From assembly GCF_042427575.1 (NCBI RefSeq), contig NZ_JBHMFD010000007.1, forward strand, positions 359,054-423,053: a stretch of DNA of 64,000 nucleotides. The letters run 5' to 3'. The stretch is from Bergeyella porcorum. GTDB taxonomy: Bacteria > Bacteroidota > Bacteroidia > Flavobacteriales > Weeksellaceae. Shown piece by piece: positions 1-9,094 of this stretch. Each line of letters starts with the position of its first letter. The stretch's first letter is position 1. The notes beneath the pieces are model-generated. The model did no database searches, was not told the origin of the DNA, and worked only from the letters and a program-made list of their open reading frames with translations. Both the position numbers and the translations under genes were made by a program.

Positions 1-418
1 CAAAGGTAGTGGTAGCCTTCTGAGTTTTATAACCACTAATTTCTTTAGATTCTTGATGCAATTCCCATTTTATCTCATCTTGTGTTTCGTAGGAGAAAAC
101 ATCATTTAGATTCGCTTCATAGTTAGTAGTAATCCCCGACTTTAAATCCTTTGAAAACCGCTCTACGAACCTTGGTGTAGCAAAAAACACATCTCCCGTT
201 TTGGAGTTTTTATTGATGGAATCATATTTAATATAATCTGCGGCATAAGACTTTATATTGTCTTTATTAATATCCGTTACAATCATCTCTTTGTAATAAC
301 CTTCCATCCCTTTATACCGTTTAGAAAAAACAGAATAATACAAACGATGGGTCTGTGCAAATGTAAAAGCAACAAATACAAACACTAATACGAGTGAAAA
401 TTGAAACTTTGTTTTCAT
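1..418 (-). CDS. GLPGLI family secreted protein, N-terminal part (gene runs off the left edge)
   Basis: Only the first 139 codons are in the window. The start is the ATG at 418 (MKTKFQFSL...), followed by a hydrophobic signal peptide ending near AFTFAQ, so the product is exported. The visible end, GYKTQKATTTF, closely matches GEYKAQKATTSFGG in the complete GLPGLI-family gene at 45972-46859, which is why I assign the same family. GLPGLI proteins are Bacteroidota-specific envelope proteins of unknown function; the signature GLPGLI motif of this copy would lie outside the window. Confidence rests on the local similarity and the signal peptide. Confidence 0.72.
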   Translation of the reverse strand, partial: MKTKFQFSLVLVFVFVAFTFAQTHRLYYSVFSKRYKGMEGYYKEMIVTDINKDNIKSYAADYIKYDSINKNSKTGDVFFATPRFVERFSKDLKSGITTNYEANLNDVFSYETQDEIKWELHQESKEISGYKTQKATTTF

Positions 419-633
419 TGAATTTATTTTATTTGGGTTAAAAATTTATTTTTCTAATAAAACGTTTTTATCAATGGATGAGAATTTTTTGATATTCTTA
501 ATGCTATTATTGATTTTTATCGCATAAAATTATATGAAATAAATCATATATACAATATTTTTTTGCTTTTTTACTCAATGAAAGCTGTTGGCAGTTACAA
601 TCTTATTCCCTACTTTTACAAAAAATACGAAAA

Positions 634-1428
634 ATGACTTTCAGAGGACAATTATTAAAAATGTCTACCCAACTAGCAGAGCCTATACAATATTATCTGA
701 ATCTTTCTAATGATTTGCTCCACATCAATGCCCTGATAGGGAAAACCATCAGAATAAAACACATTGGCTATCAATGCGTCAATTGCGATAGTGATGAAAA
801 ATTATTCCGAATGGGATTCTGCAAAAAATGCTTCTTTGAAAGTCCCTATGCCAGTGAAAGCATCATCCGCCCAGAGCTTTCCCGTGCTCACCTCGGCGAG
901 GAAGAAAGAGATTTGGAGGTAGAAAAAGAAATACAACTGGTGCCACACATTGTCTATCTTGCCTATACGGGCGATGTAAAAGTGGGCGTTACCAGAGCAC
1001 ACCAAGTGCCTACCAGATGGATAGACCAAGGAGCTACCTTTGCCCTTCCCATCGCTAAAACCAATAACCGCTATGAGGCAGGCGTGATAGAAGTAGCTCT
1101 AAAACAATACCTTCCAGACAAAACCAATTATAAAAAAATGCTGGAAAACGATTTTGAAGGCGAAGTAGATTTGGCTACTTTCCGTAATGAAATAGAACAA
1201 TACTTCCCCGAAGAGTTGAAACAGTTTTACACCTTAGATGGCGAAATCCAAAAACTGGATTTTCCCTACCAAAAACCTGAAAAAGTGTCGGTTTTCACCT
1301 TAGAAAAGCAACCAGAGTTTGAGGGAGTGCTCTGTGGTATCAAAGGGCAATACCTCGCCTTTGAAGGAGGACAGATGATGAATGTCCGCAGCCACGAAGG
1401 CTATGTAATAGAGCTTAGCATTGGCTAA
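634..1428 (+). CDS. DUF2797 domain protein with zinc-ribbon cysteines
   Basis: A 264-residue protein that I recognise as the DUF2797 family, which is conserved in Bacteroidota and has no established role. Two CxxC pairs near residues 48-66 (CVNC and CKKC) look like a zinc ribbon. They are followed by the family stretch VYLAYTGDVKVGVTR and PTRWIDQGA, which resembles a GIY-YIG-like core; that resemblance is inference. ATGs exist at 634 and 661; I keep 634 because the extra residues (TFRGQLLKM) resemble relatives as I recall them. The gene stands alone, with 78 bp to the next gene. Confidence 0.8.
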   Translation: MTFRGQLLKMSTQLAEPIQYYLNLSNDLLHINALIGKTIRIKHIGYQCVNCDSDEKLFRMGFCKKCFFESPYASESIIRPELSRAHLGEEERDLEVEKEIQLVPHIVYLAYTGDVKVGVTRAHQVPTRWIDQGATFALPIAKTNNRYEAGVIEVALKQYLPDKTNYKKMLENDFEGEVDLATFRNEIEQYFPEELKQFYTLDGEIQKLDFPYQKPEKVSVFTLEKQPEFEGVLCGIKGQYLAFEGGQMMNVRSHEGYVIELSIG

Positions 1429-1479
1429 ATTTTGAAATATTAAGAAAAGAATTTATAAAATAGCCCTCAAAATTTCATC

Positions 1480-1487
1480 TATCTTTG
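1480..1487 (+). promoter_or_regulatory. TAnnTTTG -7 box upstream of the AsmA-like gene
   Basis: TATCTTTG lies 19 bp before the ATG at 1507 and fits the Bacteroidota sigma-A -7 consensus. No clear TTG -33 element was found. Confidence 0.6.
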
Positions 1488-1506
1488 CAATCTTAAAAGC
1501 AAGTGA

Positions 1507-3966
1507 ATGAATAAAATAACGAAAAAAATCCTCATCGGAGTAGGAATATTGGCGGCGTTGATTATTATTGCCAACCTCGCCATCAACTTTCTTCTCCATT
1601 TTTACCTCCCCCGCTATATACAGAATAATACCGACTATAAAATCTCCTACCAAACCCTCAATGTGGATTTGGGCACGGGAAACATCCTTTCTACAGGGAT
1701 TAAAATCAGCAGTTTAAAACCTGAAAACGAAAACATTACAAGGCTCGATGGCACCATCGATATGCTAAAAATCAACCGATTGGGAATCTATGATGCCATC
1801 GTGAATAAAACCATCAGTCCGAGTAAAATTTCGCTGGGAAATCCTAATCTCAACATTGTTTTAGCTAAACCTAAAGACCAGAAAAAAGCATCTAAACCTC
1901 TGGAATTTGAAAATATCCACATCAGAAATGGCAATATCAGTATCTTAAAACACACCAAAGAACGCTTTTTGGAAGTGAAAAAACTTTATCTGCAAGTTGC
2001 CAATCTCAGACTTACCGAGAAAGATGTGGAGAAAAAATTCCCCGTGATTTTTGATGCATATAGCATTCATGGAGAAGATTTTTACTTCCGCCCAGATGAT
2101 GTTTATGAATTGAATGCTAACAAGATACAAACCGATGGTACGCAGATGAATATTCTTCAGTTTCATCTAAAACCACTGCTTTCGTATCAAGAGTTTGTAC
2201 AGAAATTTCCAAAGAAGAGAAACCTTCTGGAGGTAAAAGCAAAGGAAGTTACTTTTAAGGATATCGCACTGAAAGACCATAAAATCACCTTGTCTAAAGT
2301 GGATTTTAATACCCCCGAAATCAAAATGCACACTACTTCTGCAAAACCTAATGAAAAGGAAAAATCATTTAAATATTTGGTAGAATTAGAAGAAGTGATG
2401 ATGAATGATGCTAAAATTCAAATTCTAAAACCCAATGGCAATCCACTCTTCTCTGCTCAATCTTTGGATATGAATCTCCAAAAACTGGCTATGAACGAAG
2501 AAACCGCTAAAGGAAACATTCCTTTTCAGTATGACAAATTTCTATTAAAAGGAAAGCAATTGCAATACAATTCTGATCATCAAGAGATAAAAGTAGCAAG
2601 TATCGCCGTAAATCCGCATACTGCCGACTTGCTCAATCTTCAAATAAAACCAACAGCAGGCAAGGCTTCAAAAACATTAGTTGACGGTTTTATAAAGCGT
2701 ATTAATCTAAAAATCAATCAATGGGCATTAAAAAACAACCGATTGCAATTAGATGCAGAAAGTGTAGCAATCCAGAATTTTAATGGAAGTATTAACGCTC
2801 CAGAAAAGCCTTCATCGAAGAAAAAAAACTCGTGGAACGGTATCCAATTTCCGCTTTTGGTGAGAAATTTCCGCGTAGAACATTCAAATCTAAAATTCCA
2901 AAAAGGAACTGCCCAACATCAGATCAATCAGCTCAACTTGAAAGTTAAAAATATAGAGTTTAACGAAAAAACGGTCAAAGAAAATCTCCCGTTTATGGCT
3001 GAAAACTACACCTTTACCGCAAACAATTACGCTTTGCAAATCAATCGTTTTTACAAACTGAGCACGGGAAATCTAAAGGTGAGCAACCAAAACATAGAAG
3101 TCCATCAGTTTGCATTGAAACCTCTTGTTTCAAGAGCACAATTCATCCGAATGATTCCTACGGAAAAGGATTTATACACGATTTATTTCAATAAATTACA
3201 ATTGCAGGGCAATCTTCAGTTGCTTTCGGCAAACCCGAGCATTCTTGCCAATCAACTGACGATAACGGGAGCTAATGTCAACATTTTCAGAAGTAAATTG
3301 CCAACTGACGACCTCACCAGAAAGCCAATGTATTCGGAATTGCTTCGCTCCGTAAAGTTTCCGATGGTTATTCAAAATACGAATATTCAAAACGCTACTT
3401 TGGTATATGAAGAAGATACAGAAAAAAGCCAAGGCCCTGGAAAACTGACTTTTACAAATCTTCAGTTGCATGCTAAAAACCTTAATTCAAACAAGATAAA
3501 AGGAAAACCTACCCCTATTCCGATTGCCATTCGGTGCCTGTTTATGGGAATTTCGCCTATGGAGGTCGATTGGAATATCAACACGGCGAGTATGGACGAT
3601 GCCTTCCACATCCGAGGTAATATCAAAAACCTGCCTGCACCGCAAATCAACGCCTTTACAGAGCCATATCTCAAGGTAAAAACCGAGGGAGATATCGATT
3701 ATTTGGCTTTTGATTTTCGCGGAAATAAAAACCTTTTAAACGGCAATTTCAAAATGGACCATAGAGATTTGAAGGTGGAAATACTTCGCCAAGATGGGGA
3801 GAAAAACAAATTTTTATCTTCGGTAGCCAATATTTTCATCAAGAGTAATTCTAAACCAAACAATTCTGATATAAAGGTAGAAAATGTAGAACGCGACCAT
3901 ACGAAATCGTTTTTCAATTTCTTCTGGAATGGCATTTTGGCAGGATTAAAAAAGAGTTTAATTTAG
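1507..3966 (+). CDS. Large AsmA/DUF748-like membrane-anchored protein
   Basis: 819 residues. A single N-terminal membrane segment (about residues 9-31) is followed by a long, mostly beta-predicted region of repeated amphipathic strands such as 'LNLKVKNIEF' and 'LNLQIKPTAG', with no cysteines and no enzymatic motif. This is the architecture of the AsmA-like/DUF748 group, bridge-like proteins implicated in lipid transfer or outer-membrane assembly in other bacteria. Assignment is by architecture, not by a diagnostic motif, so the function is unproven. The gene is monocistronic, has its own promoter, and is convergent with the ABC transporter gene downstream. Confidence 0.6.
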   Translation: MNKITKKILIGVGILAALIIIANLAINFLLHFYLPRYIQNNTDYKISYQTLNVDLGTGNILSTGIKISSLKPENENITRLDGTIDMLKINRLGIYDAIVNKTISPSKISLGNPNLNIVLAKPKDQKKASKPLEFENIHIRNGNISILKHTKERFLEVKKLYLQVANLRLTEKDVEKKFPVIFDAYSIHGEDFYFRPDDVYELNANKIQTDGTQMNILQFHLKPLLSYQEFVQKFPKKRNLLEVKAKEVTFKDIALKDHKITLSKVDFNTPEIKMHTTSAKPNEKEKSFKYLVELEEVMMNDAKIQILKPNGNPLFSAQSLDMNLQKLAMNEETAKGNIPFQYDKFLLKGKQLQYNSDHQEIKVASIAVNPHTADLLNLQIKPTAGKASKTLVDGFIKRINLKINQWALKNNRLQLDAESVAIQNFNGSINAPEKPSSKKKNSWNGIQFPLLVRNFRVEHSNLKFQKGTAQHQINQLNLKVKNIEFNEKTVKENLPFMAENYTFTANNYALQINRFYKLSTGNLKVSNQNIEVHQFALKPLVSRAQFIRMIPTEKDLYTIYFNKLQLQGNLQLLSANPSILANQLTITGANVNIFRSKLPTDDLTRKPMYSELLRSVKFPMVIQNTNIQNATLVYEEDTEKSQGPGKLTFTNLQLHAKNLNSNKIKGKPTPIPIAIRCLFMGISPMEVDWNINTASMDDAFHIRGNIKNLPAPQINAFTEPYLKVKTEGDIDYLAFDFRGNKNLLNGNFKMDHRDLKVEILRQDGEKNKFLSSVANIFIKSNSKPNNSDIKVENVERDHTKSFFNFFWNGILAGLKKSLI

Positions 3967-4028
3967 AATTAGTTGGTAATTAATGGTCTAAAAATCAAAA
4001 CTTAGCATACAAAACTATTGCTTACTTT

Positions 4029-5867
4029 TTACCCAAAATTTTGCAAATCTACCAGTTTTTTATAGATGCCATTTTGGGCTAATAATTCTTGATGTGTGCC
4101 TTGTTCTACGATATTGCCGCGTTCCATCACGACAATTAAATCAGCTTTTTGTATGGTGGAAAGTCTATGCGCAATGATGAGAGAAGTTCTATTTTCCATC
4201 ATATTTTCTAAGGCAAGTTGTACCAAGCGTTCAGATTCTGTATCTAGTGCAGAGGTAGCCTCATCTAGAATCATTATCGGAGGGTTTTTCAGTACAGCTC
4301 TTGCGATGGAAACGCGTTGTTTCTGTCCGCCTGATAGTTTGTTACCATCATCCCCTATGGTGGTATCATAGCCCTCTGGAAGTTGAGAAATAAAAGCATC
4401 TGCATTGGCCACTTTTGCAGCAGAGATTACCTCTTCTCGGGTGGCATCAGGTTTACCCATCAGGATATTGTTATACACGCTATCATTAAACAAAACCGAT
4501 TCTTGGGTTACCATTCCCAGAAGATTTCGGTATTGTTCTAAGCTAAGTTCTTTGATATTCACACCATCTACAAGGATTTCGCCTTCGGAAACATCATAAA
4601 ATCTGGTAAGAAGGTTGGCAATGGTGGTTTTACCACTCCCCGACTGCCCTACCAAGGCGATGGTTTTCCCTTTGGGAAGGGTAAGGGAAAAGTCTTTTAA
4701 AATCACATTATCTTTATCATAGTAGAACCCGATATTTTTAAATTCAATCTTATCATTCAATCCTGATATTGCTTTAGGATAGGCTATTTCTTCCACTTTT
4801 AAATCATAATCTAAAACTTCGGAAACTCTGTCTAAACTCGCCATTCCGCCCTGTATGGAAGAAAAGGCATTGGATAGTTTTTTAGCAGGTTCCAATATCT
4901 GGAAAAACATTGCAATGAATACCAAGAATGTTTCTGGGTCCATTGTTTTTTCGTTTAAAATCTGTATCCCTGCAAACCAAGTGATTAGTAGAATGGTAAC
5001 GGAGCCTAAAAATTCACTCATAGGAGATGCCATTTCTCTTCGGCGGCTCATCGCTATGGAATAGCGTTTCCAGTTGTCTGTTGTGCTATTGAATCGGTTT
5101 TTTAAGATTTTATCGGCGTTAAAAATTTTGATGACTTTGGAAGATTTTAAAGTTTCATCTACCAGAGAAAATAGATTGCCTAATTCTTCTTGTGCAGAGG
5201 TAGCGTGGCGTTTGAGGCTCTTTCCTACAGCAGAAATAAGCCAACCCATTACAGGAAATACCAATAGTGAAAACAAAGTGAGTTTTGGGGAGAGTAGAAA
5301 CAGGGTAACAAGTGAAGAAATAATCATAAAAGGGGCATTCACTACATCTACCAAGCTTCCCATTATGCCACTTTCTACGGCTCCAATGTCATTAGAAATA
5401 CGAGACATCATATCGCCTTTTCTTTTTTCTGTAAAGAAAGAAACGGGGAGTTTCAAGAACTTATTATACATTGCTGTACGGAGGTCTTTGGTAATACCTA
5501 CACGATAGTTTACCAGCAAGAAGGCTCCCAAATAGCGGAATAAATTGCGAAGCAAAAAAGCAAAAGCCGTTACACCACAGAGAATCGCCAATATTTTGGC
5601 AGCACCATAGACATCTATACTTTTTTGGATTTCATAGTAAGCCCAATCTTTGGCATAGGAAAAGACCTCTGCAAATTTACCACTATATACGGGTTCCTTC
5701 GAGGTATCTATCCGTTCCATAGTACCAAACATTAGCCCTAAAATAGGCAACATTGTGGCAACGGAAAAAATATTAAGAGCAGAGTATAAGATGTTGAAAA
5801 TTATACTTCCGTAGAGGTATTTCTGATGGGGTTTTGCAAAATTTAGAATGCGTTGTAAAGGTTTCAT
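4029..5867 (-). CDS. MsbA-type ABC exporter (fused permease-ATPase)
   Basis: 612 residues with an N-terminal six-helix ABC exporter domain (residues about 20-320) and a C-terminal ATPase. Seen in the sequence: Walker A GQSGSGKTT near residue 408, the Q-loop, the signature LSGGQKQR near 511, Walker B IMILDEATSALD near 535 and the H-loop histidine in IIAHRLSTI. Such half-transporters act as homodimers in the inner membrane; MsbA relatives flip lipid A precursors, others export drugs or peptides. The substrate cannot be read from sequence. The family and full length are clear; the MsbA role is only likely. Confidence 0.88.
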   Translation of the reverse strand: MKPLQRILNFAKPHQKYLYGSIIFNILYSALNIFSVATMLPILGLMFGTMERIDTSKEPVYSGKFAEVFSYAKDWAYYEIQKSIDVYGAAKILAILCGVTAFAFLLRNLFRYLGAFLLVNYRVGITKDLRTAMYNKFLKLPVSFFTEKRKGDMMSRISNDIGAVESGIMGSLVDVVNAPFMIISSLVTLFLLSPKLTLFSLLVFPVMGWLISAVGKSLKRHATSAQEELGNLFSLVDETLKSSKVIKIFNADKILKNRFNSTTDNWKRYSIAMSRRREMASPMSEFLGSVTILLITWFAGIQILNEKTMDPETFLVFIAMFFQILEPAKKLSNAFSSIQGGMASLDRVSEVLDYDLKVEEIAYPKAISGLNDKIEFKNIGFYYDKDNVILKDFSLTLPKGKTIALVGQSGSGKTTIANLLTRFYDVSEGEILVDGVNIKELSLEQYRNLLGMVTQESVLFNDSVYNNILMGKPDATREEVISAAKVANADAFISQLPEGYDTTIGDDGNKLSGGQKQRVSIARAVLKNPPIMILDEATSALDTESERLVQLALENMMENRTSLIIAHRLSTIQKADLIVVMERGNIVEQGTHQELLAQNGIYKKLVDLQNFG

Positions 5868-5885
5868 TTAGTATGAATTGAAAGG

Positions 5886-5893
5886 CAAAAATA
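5886..5893 (-). promoter_or_regulatory. -7 box for the ABC exporter gene
   Basis: Read on the minus strand this is TATTTTTG, 18 bp upstream of the ATG at 5867, matching the TAnnTTTG consensus. Confidence 0.55.
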
Positions 5894-6002
5894 AAGAATT
5901 TATCGCAGTTCACCATTAGTTTTGATGAAATCCATAGCATAAAAGAAAAACAGCCCCTTCAGAGAAAGGACTGTTTTACACTCAAAAAAAATCGTTGTAA
6001 GG

Positions 6003-6392
6003 CTATCGGAGTCGGTCCACAGATTTTACAAGCCTCTCATCTCTGCGGATGAATCCATTCGCTATCAGCAAACTAATCATCGCAATCAATGGAAAAATCG
6101 GCTCAATACCCTTCTCAGGAAAATCAATTCCTCCGGATAAATTTAGTAACCAATACACCAATACACCAATCAACAAAGCGTTTATCATAATGCTGATGGT
6201 ATTCAGCAAGATTTGTCTTTTTCTATTTTTGAAACTGAAGATACCCAATCCTCCCAAAAGGATTAAAACTACACAAAGAATATCCACAATGGGAAAGCCT
6301 TCTAAAGCTTCCACATCTTGTGCGGTAATAAACAGAAACACGGGAGCTAATACCGCCAAAAACATCCAAACTGTTTGTATCCTCTGTAACAT
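6003..6392 (-). CDS. DUF4293 family membrane protein
   Basis: 129 residues starting MLQRIQTVWM, the characteristic opening of DUF4293, with four predicted membrane helices and a charged C-terminus (RRDERLVKSVDRLR). The family is restricted to Bacteroidota and usually sits next to rho, as it does here in divergent orientation. An in-frame ATG exists 36 bp upstream, at 6428, but a TAnnTTTG promoter box at 6398-6405 lies inside that extension, so the start at 6392 is preferred. Function is unknown. Confidence 0.82.
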   Translation of the reverse strand: MLQRIQTVWMFLAVLAPVFLFITAQDVEALEGFPIVDILCVVLILLGGLGIFSFKNRKRQILLNTISIMINALLIGVLVYWLLNLSGGIDFPEKGIEPIFPLIAMISLLIANGFIRRDERLVKSVDRLR

Positions 6393-6397
6393 AACCG

Positions 6398-6405
6398 CAA
6401 AATTA
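6398..6405 (-). promoter_or_regulatory. -7 box for the DUF4293 gene; nearly leaderless
   Basis: Minus-strand TAATTTTG ends 5 nt before the ATG at 6392. This implies a very short or absent 5' leader and fixes the start codon. Confidence 0.6.
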
Positions 6406-6437
6406 CCATTTTTTTTTGCATTTCTCAAAAAATAATG

Positions 6438-6445
6438 TAGATTTG
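6438..6445 (+). promoter_or_regulatory. -7 box for rho, with a structured leader of about 85 nt
   Basis: TAGATTTG fits TAnnTTTG and lies 88 bp before the rho ATG. The leader contains a small hairpin (GAGCA-TCC-TGCTC, around 6472-6484). Rho autoregulates through its leader in other bacteria, so a long leader is plausible here. Confidence 0.55.
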
Positions 6446-6533
6446 CATCATAAATGACCCAACAAAGAAAAGAGCATCCTGCTCAACTTTCTTATTCACA
6501 AACATTTAAAAATACTTTTTACATACATAATTT

Positions 6534-8342
6534 ATGTTTAACATTGAAATGTTAAGATCAAAATCCCAAGAGGAATTGAATCTTATACTCAAAGAGTTTG
6601 GTATTAAAGTTCCAAGAACCAGTACCGACAATGATAAAATCTTTGCAATTCTTGACTTTCAGGCTTCTAATCCTAAAATTGCAAAAGATTATTTTAACGC
6701 CACAGAGCAAACTAAAACTGTAGAATCTCCCATAAAAGACGAAACAGAAAAAAAAGCAACAACAAGAAAAACTGCGGCAAAGCGTGGACCGAAACCTAAA
6801 AAAGAATCTGCCGAAACTGTAACAGAGATAGAAACCAATGCAGGAGATAGCAAAACGGAACACATTGCAGATAACACCCCTAAAAGAGGTAGAAAAAGAA
6901 AAACTGAGCTGGTAACTCTTCCTGAGCAAGAGGCTGAAACGCCAGAGCAAAAGGACGAAACACCAACCAGAGCAAAAAGAAAAAGAATTGCGAAAACTAT
7001 AACCAACGAAGAGACTTCAGCTGAAGAAGCTACAGAAATAGAATTTCCTACGGATAACATAGAGACAGCTGAAGAACCTTCTAAAGAAGAACAACAATCT
7101 TCTAAAAAACAAAAGAAAACCCAAAGAGGGCAAAACAATAAACAAAACGGACAAAATCAGAATGTCCAGCAAAAAAATCAAAATCCTACACCACAGGAAA
7201 CCCCAGAGCCTAAAAAAGAATTCAATTTTGATGGCATTGTAACCATAGAGGGCGTATTAGAAATATTACCAGACAATTATGGTTTCCTTCGCTCATCGGA
7301 TTTCTCATACATCTCTTCACCAGATGATGTCTATGTTTCCACAGCCCAAATCCGAAATTATGGTTTAAAAACGGGTGATACTGTAAAAGGGATTGTTAGA
7401 TTACCAAAAGAAGGTGAAAAATATTTCTCCCTCCAAAAGCCAATAGAGGTGAATGGCAGAGATTTAGATTTCATCAAAGACCGTGTAGCATTTGAATATC
7501 TTACACCACTTTTCCCCGAAGAAAAATTTAATCTTACAGAAAAAGGATCTACCATTTCTACCAGAATTGTAGATTTATTTGCACCCATCGGTAAAGGGCA
7601 AAGAGCAATGATTGTGGCACAGCCTAAAACAGGTAAAACGATGCTGCTGAAAGATATTGCTAATGCCATATCTGCCAACCATCCAGAAGCTTATATGATG
7701 GTATTACTCATAGACGAAAGACCTGAAGAAGTTACCGATATGGAACGCAGCGTAAATGCAGAGGTCATCGCATCTACCTTTGATGAAGCCGCAGAAAAAC
7801 ACGTGAAAGTTGCCAATCTGGTTCTTGCAAAAGCTCAAAGAATGGTAGAATGTGGGCACGATGTTGTAATTCTTTTAGACTCCATTACCCGTTTAGCAAG
7901 GGCTTACAACACTGTGACTCCAGCATCAGGAAAGATACTTTCTGGTGGGGTAGATGCCAATGCACTTCACAAGCCGAAGAGATTCTTTGGTTCTGCAAGA
8001 AAAATAGAAGGCGGAGGCTCTCTCACCATCATTGCAACAGCATTGATAGATACTGGCTCTAAGATGGATGAAGTGATTTTTGAAGAATTTAAAGGCACAG
8101 GAAATATGGAGCTACAATTGGATAGAAAAATCGCCAATAAGCGTATCTATCCTGCAATAGACCTTGTTGCTTCTAGCACGCGTAGAGATGACTTATTACA
8201 CGATGAAACTACCCAGCAAAGAATGTGGATTCTCCGCAAATACCTCTCTGATATGAATGCCGTAGAAGCAATGGAATTTGTAGAGAAAAGCATTAGAGGT
8301 ACTCTGAATAACGAAGAATTTCTAATGTCTATGAATAAATAG
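6534..8342 (+). CDS. rho: Transcription termination factor Rho with a large charged insertion
   Basis: 602 residues, much longer than the roughly 420 of enterobacterial Rho. An N-terminal Rho_N helical domain (residues 1-45) is followed by about 180 residues of Lys/Glu/Thr/Gln-rich low-complexity sequence (about 55-230). The RNA-binding cold-shock-like domain follows (GVLEILPDNYGFLRS, about 238-310), then the RecA-type ATPase with Walker A AQPKTGKTML near residue 363 and the Q/R-loop region. Rho is a hexameric RNA helicase that ends transcription. The basic insertion is typical of Bacteroidota Rho, and such insertions can promote phase separation in some species. Start at ATG 6534; there is a possible second ATG at codon 6. 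Confidence 0.97.
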   Translation: MFNIEMLRSKSQEELNLILKEFGIKVPRTSTDNDKIFAILDFQASNPKIAKDYFNATEQTKTVESPIKDETEKKATTRKTAAKRGPKPKKESAETVTEIETNAGDSKTEHIADNTPKRGRKRKTELVTLPEQEAETPEQKDETPTRAKRKRIAKTITNEETSAEEATEIEFPTDNIETAEEPSKEEQQSSKKQKKTQRGQNNKQNGQNQNVQQKNQNPTPQETPEPKKEFNFDGIVTIEGVLEILPDNYGFLRSSDFSYISSPDDVYVSTAQIRNYGLKTGDTVKGIVRLPKEGEKYFSLQKPIEVNGRDLDFIKDRVAFEYLTPLFPEEKFNLTEKGSTISTRIVDLFAPIGKGQRAMIVAQPKTGKTMLLKDIANAISANHPEAYMMVLLIDERPEEVTDMERSVNAEVIASTFDEAAEKHVKVANLVLAKAQRMVECGHDVVILLDSITRLARAYNTVTPASGKILSGGVDANALHKPKRFFGSARKIEGGGSLTIIATALIDTGSKMDEVIFEEFKGTGNMELQLDRKIANKRIYPAIDLVASSTRRDDLLHDETTQQRMWILRKYLSDMNAVEAMEFVEKSIRGTLNNEEFLMSMNK

Positions 8343-8426
8343 ATTCTGTAAATAAAAATTATAATAATTTTAATAAATAATATACTGAAGAAACAGTATT
8401 TTTGGAAAACATTAAAACGAAATATT

Positions 8427-9023
8427 ATGTCATTTGAATTACCTAAACTCAGCTATGCCTACGATGCATTAGAGCCTGTTATTGATGCAAAAACTATGGA
8501 AATCCACCACAGCAAGCACCATCAGGCGTATGTAGATAATCTAAACAAAGCCATTGAAGGCACAGAACTTGAAGGAAAAACCATAGAAGAAGTTTGTAAA
8601 ACAGGTTCTGACAAACCAGCGGTGAGAAATAATGGTGGAGGTCACTTTAACCATACTCTATTCTGGGAAATTCTTACTCCAGGGGGAAGCAAAGAGCCTG
8701 TAGGAAAAGTAAAAGAAGAGCTTGAAAAATTTGGTGGTTTTGAAAAATTCAAAACAGATTTTTCAGAGGCGGCTAAAACCAGATTTGGTTCTGGCTGGGC
8801 TTGGCTTTGCAAAAAAGAAGATGGTTCATTGGCGGTATGTTCTACTCCAAATCAGGACAATCCTCTAATGCCTGTGGCAGATTGCAAGGGTACACCTATT
8901 TTAGGACTTGATGTATGGGAGCACGCTTATTATCTTAATTATCAAAACAGAAGACCAGATTATGTTTCTGCCTTCTTTGAAGTAATCAATTGGGATAAAG
9001 TAGAAGAGCTTTACAATAAGTAA
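8427..9023 (+). CDS. sodA: Superoxide dismutase, Fe/Mn family (Mn-type features)
   Basis: 198 residues, typical family length. Metal ligands are visible: His27 in EIHHSKHH, the His in FNHTLFW (about residue 79), and the Asp and His in DVWEHAYY. GGGHFNH and the Gln in STPNQDNPL are the pattern seen in Mn-type enzymes, so sodA is preferred over sodB, though cambialistic use of either metal cannot be excluded. No signal peptide, so it is cytoplasmic. It converts superoxide to peroxide and oxygen. It follows rho by 84 bp and ends at a shared bidirectional terminator with pgk. Confidence 0.93.
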   Translation: MSFELPKLSYAYDALEPVIDAKTMEIHHSKHHQAYVDNLNKAIEGTELEGKTIEEVCKTGSDKPAVRNNGGGHFNHTLFWEILTPGGSKEPVGKVKEELEKFGGFEKFKTDFSEAAKTRFGSGWAWLCKKEDGSLAVCSTPNQDNPLMPVADCKGTPILGLDVWEHAYYLNYQNRRPDYVSAFFEVINWDKVEELYNK

Positions 9024-9040
9024 TAACTTTTTTTCAAATA

Positions 9041-9074
9041 AAAAAACTCGGTGAAACTTTTCGCCGAGTTTTTT
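9041..9074. terminator. Bidirectional intrinsic terminator between sodA and pgk
   Basis: AAAAAACTCGG (9041-9051) pairs with CCGAGTTTTTT (9064-9074). A-tract and T-tract flank the stem, so it can serve both convergent genes. Confidence 0.88.
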
Positions 9075-9094
9075 ATTTCTATGTTATTAAAACT